From a candidate division CSSED10-310 bacterium (GTDB lineage: Bacteria; CSSED10-310; JAFGDC01), in the NCBI GenBank assembly GCA_016932295.1, contig JAFGDC010000378.1, forward strand, positions 1 through 9,583: a DNA stretch of 9,583 nt, in the 5' to 3' direction. The notes beneath the pieces are model-generated. The model searched no databases, was not told where the DNA came from, and saw nothing but the letters and a program-made list of their open reading frames with translations. Within the stretch, counting starts at the first letter, position 1; each line of letters starts with the position of its first letter. Positions 6,819 to 9,583 of the stretch are shown one piece after another. A program made the position numbers and the translations under genes.

Positions 6819-6840
6819 TGGCGGCGGGCCCCCGCCGCCA
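6819..6840. repeat. Strong GC-rich hairpin beside the tandem repeats
   Basis: TGGCGGCGGG (6819-6828) is perfectly complementary to CCCGCCGCCA (6831-6840), leaving a two-base gap (in practice nine pairs and a four-base loop). No T tract follows on either strand, so it is not a standard terminator. It begins 16 bases after the third 22-bp unit and may belong to the same repeat element. Confidence 0.65.
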
Positions 6841-7153
6841 GGCTCACTATTGGGGATGTGGATGAAAGAATTGGAGTGATTAGGAACCCTTTGCAGGGCG
6901 GAGGCAATACACCGTAGACGCCGATTGATATCGATGATCCATGGGATGCGGGCCTGTCGCGCCCGCGGTCCGCACTTGCCTGTTCGTGCCGGATTGAATG
7001 TCGGTTGTAACAATGGTCTGATAAGGTAACGTGTGGGATACGGACGATCATGTTCGCCACTCCCGAGCATCGCATGATCCGACCGTGCAAGATCCGGGAT
7101 CAGTTGATCTAGGCGATGCAATGAGTTGGAAATCTGTTCAAGGAGGGTGATCG
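6841..7153. other. Intergenic leader region upstream of the MscS gene, no gene seen
   Basis: This stretch of about 310 bases has no supported coding sequence. It holds a six-pair hairpin, GCGGGC at 6948-6953 with GCCCGC at 6961-6966, and no convincing -35/-10 pair for the downstream channel gene. Its last bases carry AAGGAGG at 7140-7146, seven bases before the ATG at 7154, a strong ribosome binding site. Open frames through the region are extensions or shadows of neighbours. Confidence 0.6.
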
Positions 7154-7987
7154 ATGAAAGAGACTGAACTGTTTGCCAAGGTACAAGAATGGCTGGTCAC
7201 GAAAGGCGTCGGTTTCGTGATCGATCTGGCGGTGTTCCTCCTGATCCTGCTGGTCGGCGGGTTCGTGATTAGAGCCATCTGCAAGGTCATACAACGGCTG
7301 CTCCACCGCGCCAAACGCGTCTCGGAAATGCTCGAGAAGTTCGTGGTGAGCGTGACGGGCAAGGTGCTCTGGGTGGTCCTGCTGATGGTGGCCCTGCCCA
7401 GGCTGGGCATCGACATCGCGCCGTTGATCGCCGGCCTGGGCGTCACCGGCTTCATCGTGGGCTTCGCCTTCCAGGAGTCACTGGGTAACCTCGCCGCAGG
7501 TCTCATGCTCCTGCTCAACGCCCCATTCAAGATCGGCGACTACATAGAGGCCGCCGGTCATGCCGGCACGGTCAGGGAACTGAACCTCATGGCCACCACC
7601 ATGACCACCCCCGACAACAAGCTGGTGGTCATCCCAAATCGGTCGATCTGGGGCGGTTCAATCGTCAATTATTCGAGTCTGGATACCCGCCGGGTGGACC
7701 TGGAGGTGGGTATCGCATACGGCTCCAGTATCGCCAAGGCAAAGGCCGCGTTGGCGAAGGTGGTGGAGGCGGACAACCGGATATTGGCGGAACCGGCGCC
7801 CATGATCGAGGTGGTAGCCATGGCCGATTCGTCCGTCAACCTGGTAGTGCGCCCCTGGGTCAGGACGACCGATTACTGGGATGTGTATTTCGCCCTCAAT
7901 CGTGCCATCAAGGAGACCCTCGACAGCGAGGGCATCGAGATCCCCTTCCCTCAGATCGATGTGCATCACCATGGCATGACATCGTGA
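7154..7987 (+). CDS. mscS: Small-conductance mechanosensitive channel, MscS family
   Basis: The 277-residue protein is close to the length of E. coli MscS (286). It opens to release solutes when membrane tension rises after osmotic downshock and forms a homoheptamer in the inner membrane. Predicted helices are TM1 at about 20-40 and TM2 at about 64-81. The pore-lining TM3 is at about 91-122 and carries the Gly/Ala-rich GLGVTGFIVGFAFQESLGN with NLAAG. The beta domain follows with the family signatures FKIGDYIE (125-132), GHAGTV, TTMTTPDNKLVVIPN (148-162) and IVNYS. The cytoplasmic alpha/beta domain ends with EIPFPQIDV (262-270), then a short tail HHHGMTS. All expected elements are present and nothing looks broken. 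The start is set by AAGGAGG at 7140-7146. It ends 31 bases before the convergent beta-helix gene and appears to be transcribed alone. I am sure of the family; orthology to MscS itself is likely but untested. Confidence 0.95.
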   Translation: MKETELFAKVQEWLVTKGVGFVIDLAVFLLILLVGGFVIRAICKVIQRLLHRAKRVSEMLEKFVVSVTGKVLWVVLLMVALPRLGIDIAPLIAGLGVTGFIVGFAFQESLGNLAAGLMLLLNAPFKIGDYIEAAGHAGTVRELNLMATTMTTPDNKLVVIPNRSIWGGSIVNYSSLDTRRVDLEVGIAYGSSIAKAKAALAKVVEADNRILAEPAPMIEVVAMADSSVNLVVRPWVRTTDYWDVYFALNRAIKETLDSEGIEIPFPQIDVHHHGMTS

Positions 7988-8000
7988 GGCGTCAGGTCGC

Positions 8001-8015
8001 GACGATCTTCTCGTC
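8001..8015. terminator. Short hairpin between convergent genes, possible terminator
   Basis: GACGA (8001-8005) pairs with TCGTC (8011-8015) around a five-base loop, in the 31-base gap between two converging stop codons. The stem is short and lacks a T tract, so the call rests mainly on position. Confidence 0.25.
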
Positions 8016-8018
8016 TGT

Positions 8019-9583
8019 TCAGGGTTCGAAGGAGAAATTGCAGGAATCCAGGGCCAGAAGCGTGACATCTGTTTCATCCAGCAACGCCGCATAGAAACCG
8101 GCGGTGCCCGAACCGGCGCCCTCAGGCCAGGGGAACTCCAGCAAGGTGCCTGAAAATACACCGTCCGCCCAGATGCTGATGGGTTGATAATCGATATCCG
8201 GGGGATAGCCTGCCCAACTCGGATAGAAGAACAGCATGCCGGCGATGTCCAGGGCGACATAGAGATGCGCGTCGAAACCCGGGCCTGGATTATCTATCAG
8301 CAGCCGCAGGATGAAGAGATCATCCGGTGAGAAGAACTGGCTGTTGGTGGTGATGAGAATGGTCAGATTCGGTTCCGGTGTGGGCGCGGGGGTCTCCGTG
8401 TCCCGTGGCGTCGGGGAAGGGCTGGGAGTCGGCGTGGCAGATCCGGTGATGGGATAATGGTAGCCCATGTCCGGCGGGTGGCTGTCCGGCACCTGGTCGG
8501 TCCGCGTGGTGCCGCCCGGGCCCCCCGTCTCCGGATCCGCGGTGTCCACGCAGGGGCTGTCCTGGCCTTGTCCGGCGGCGATCTGGCTGAGGTAGTGGTC
8601 GTCACTGAACCGGGACACGAAGCGCGGATCCAGGAATAGGTCATGTTCACCCGGCACACTGTTGTGCAGCGCCAGTCCGTTGTTCCAGTAGTCGTTGTAA
8701 TCGGACGAAATGGTGCCGCCCTGGTTGAAAATGGCGATGGTGCTGCCGGTGAGTATGGAGTTTTCCACCACCAGGTCGCATGCGAGGCACGCCACCGCCG
8801 CCGGCAGGTTTCCGTCGAAGGTGTTGAAGGTAATGGTCGTGGCGGTCACCGTTTGGATGGCACCGGAACCGGTCGCGGCGGTGTTGTCGAGGAACAGGTT
8901 GTTGCTGATGACGGTATCCGGATCCGTCACCAGCACGGCGGCGCCGATACCGGCGTTACCCCGGAACACGTTGCCGCCGATCACGCCGCCCCCCGTCAGG
9001 CTGAGGGCACCGCCACCGCCATCCGTGCCGGTGTGATCGTTGTTTTCGAAGAGGTTGCCGGTGAAGGTCACGCCGCCGGTGCAGAAAACGCCCGCGCCGC
9101 GCATGTTGAGATTCGAATGGTCTCTGATGATGCAATCGCGCACTTCGCCTTCACAGTTCAACAGGTACAGCCCCAGGCCGTCCGCCGCATCCTCTCCCGG
9201 CAGGCCGGTATCGTTGCCCTTTATGACGCAGTCATCCAGAAGAATGGTACTGTCCCGGATAAACGCGCCGCCGCCTTCCTCATCGGCATGATTGTACGAA
9301 ATCACGCAGCCTTCGATCTCGAGTTCGGCACTTGAGATGTAAAGCCCGCCGCCTTTCGCATCGGCGTCGCCGCCGGTGAAGGTCAGGCGCCGCAGGCTGA
9401 TCTCCAGGAGATTGCCGCCGATCCTGGTGAAGGCGCGGTTGTTGCCCACCGCCTGGACGAATGTCTGGACGGCGAATTCTTCACCCCCCAGGATGAGGTT
9501 GTCCACCTCTGGCCAGACGAGGGCTTCCTGGTAGGTGCCCGGTTCCACCAGCACGGTGTCACCTGCGTCGCAGTCGTCGAGCG
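8019..9583 (-). CDS. Secreted parallel beta-helix protein with Pro/Thr linker and C-terminal domain, N-terminus beyond window
   Basis: The frame is open from the right edge to TGA at 8021-8019, giving 520 residues in the window. The GTG at 9554-9552 is not the start: it is the Val of GDTVLVEPGTYQE, and in-frame LDDCDAGD precedes it. The same opening motif (GDTVLVADGTW) lies at residues 44-54 in the beta-helix gene at the left edge, so perhaps 35-40 residues including the signal peptide are missing. Counting from that GTG as residue 1, about 30-300 are beta-helix rungs such as LEIEGCVISYNHADEEGGGAF and VTFTGNLFENNDHTGTDGGG. The segment DPRFVS...DSPCVDTADP...DMGYHYP is a closing block familiar from secreted proteins of uncultured bacteria. 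Residues 371-396 are a Pro/Thr/Ser linker (8367-8444). Residues 397-511 form a compact, probably beta-rich domain with FYPSW and FPWPEGAGSG. Likely extracellular or surface-bound; no enzymatic motif seen. Confidence 0.9.
   Translation of the reverse strand, partial: LDDCDAGDTVLVEPGTYQEALVWPEVDNLILGGEEFAVQTFVQAVGNNRAFTRIGGNLLEISLRRLTFTGGDADAKGGGLYISSAELEIEGCVISYNHADEEGGGAFIRDSTILLDDCVIKGNDTGLPGEDAADGLGLYLLNCEGEVRDCIIRDHSNLNMRGAGVFCTGGVTFTGNLFENNDHTGTDGGGGALSLTGGGVIGGNVFRGNAGIGAAVLVTDPDTVISNNLFLDNTAATGSGAIQTVTATTITFNTFDGNLPAAVACLACDLVVENSILTGSTIAIFNQGGTISSDYNDYWNNGLALHNSVPGEHDLFLDPRFVSRFSDDHYLSQIAAGQGQDSPCVDTADPETGGPGGTTRTDQVPDSHPPDMGYHYPITGSATPTPSPSPTPRDTETPAPTPEPNLTILITTNSQFFSPDDLFILRLLIDNPGPGFDAHLYVALDIAGMLFFYPSWAGYPPDIDYQPISIWADGVFSGTLLEFPWPEGAGSGTAGFYAALLDETDVTLLALDSCNFSFEP

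Noticed and set aside
6668..7090. N-terminal extension of the outer-membrane barrel gene by 141 residues
   Set aside because: The extension translates the 22-bp tandem repeats and the GC hairpin, would bury the clear signal peptide, and lacks a ribosome binding site.
8643..9335. 230-residue forward frame
   Set aside because: Antisense shadow of the beta-helix gene; Val/His/Arg-rich with no motif.

Overview
The window reads as one chromosomal segment of a high-GC, Gram-negative bacterium with an outer membrane. The evidence is Tat and Sec signal peptides, a beta-barrel outer-membrane protein ending in Phe, and strong AGGAGG-type ribosome binding sites. The combination of a gingipain-type (C25) protease, a DUF3078-like outer-membrane protein, secreted beta-helix proteins and a Thr/Pro-rich linker is what I would expect from an uncultured candidate-phylum bacterium, perhaps FCB-like. 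That placement is inference; no marker gene is present. I see no tRNA, rRNA, CRISPR array, transposase or phage gene.

Layout. (1) 1-697, minus: N-terminal part of a secreted parallel beta-helix protein, running off the left edge. (2) 698-1001: divergent intergenic region with a 10-bp inverted repeat and a good sigma70-type promoter. (3) 1002-4481, plus: large secreted C25 cysteine protease with propeptide, His/Cys dyad, Ig-like domain, two Ca-loop-bearing repeats and a jelly-roll-like domain. (4) 4647-5534, plus: a Tat-exported protein made of a coiled coil, a possible beta domain and a C-terminal PAAR domain. (5) 5535-5734: convergent intergenic region with degenerate GTGAAC/GTGGAC repeats, a hairpin and a near-consensus parS-like palindrome. 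(6) 5735-6667, minus: DUF3078-like outer-membrane barrel. (7) 6668-7153: divergent region with three 22-bp tandem repeats and a strong GC hairpin. (8) 7154-7987, plus: MscS-type mechanosensitive channel. (9) 8019-9583, minus: second beta-helix protein with a Pro/Thr linker and a distinct C-terminal domain; its N-terminus is off the right edge.

All six proteins are predicted to be exported or in the envelope. The protease and the PAAR protein are on the same strand but 165 bp apart, and the second has its own -10-like box, so a shared operon is not required. The least expected items are the Tat-PAAR fusion, because PAAR tips are normally assembled in the cytoplasm, and the parS-like 16-mer. 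No type VI or other contractile-injection gene and no parAB gene is visible here.
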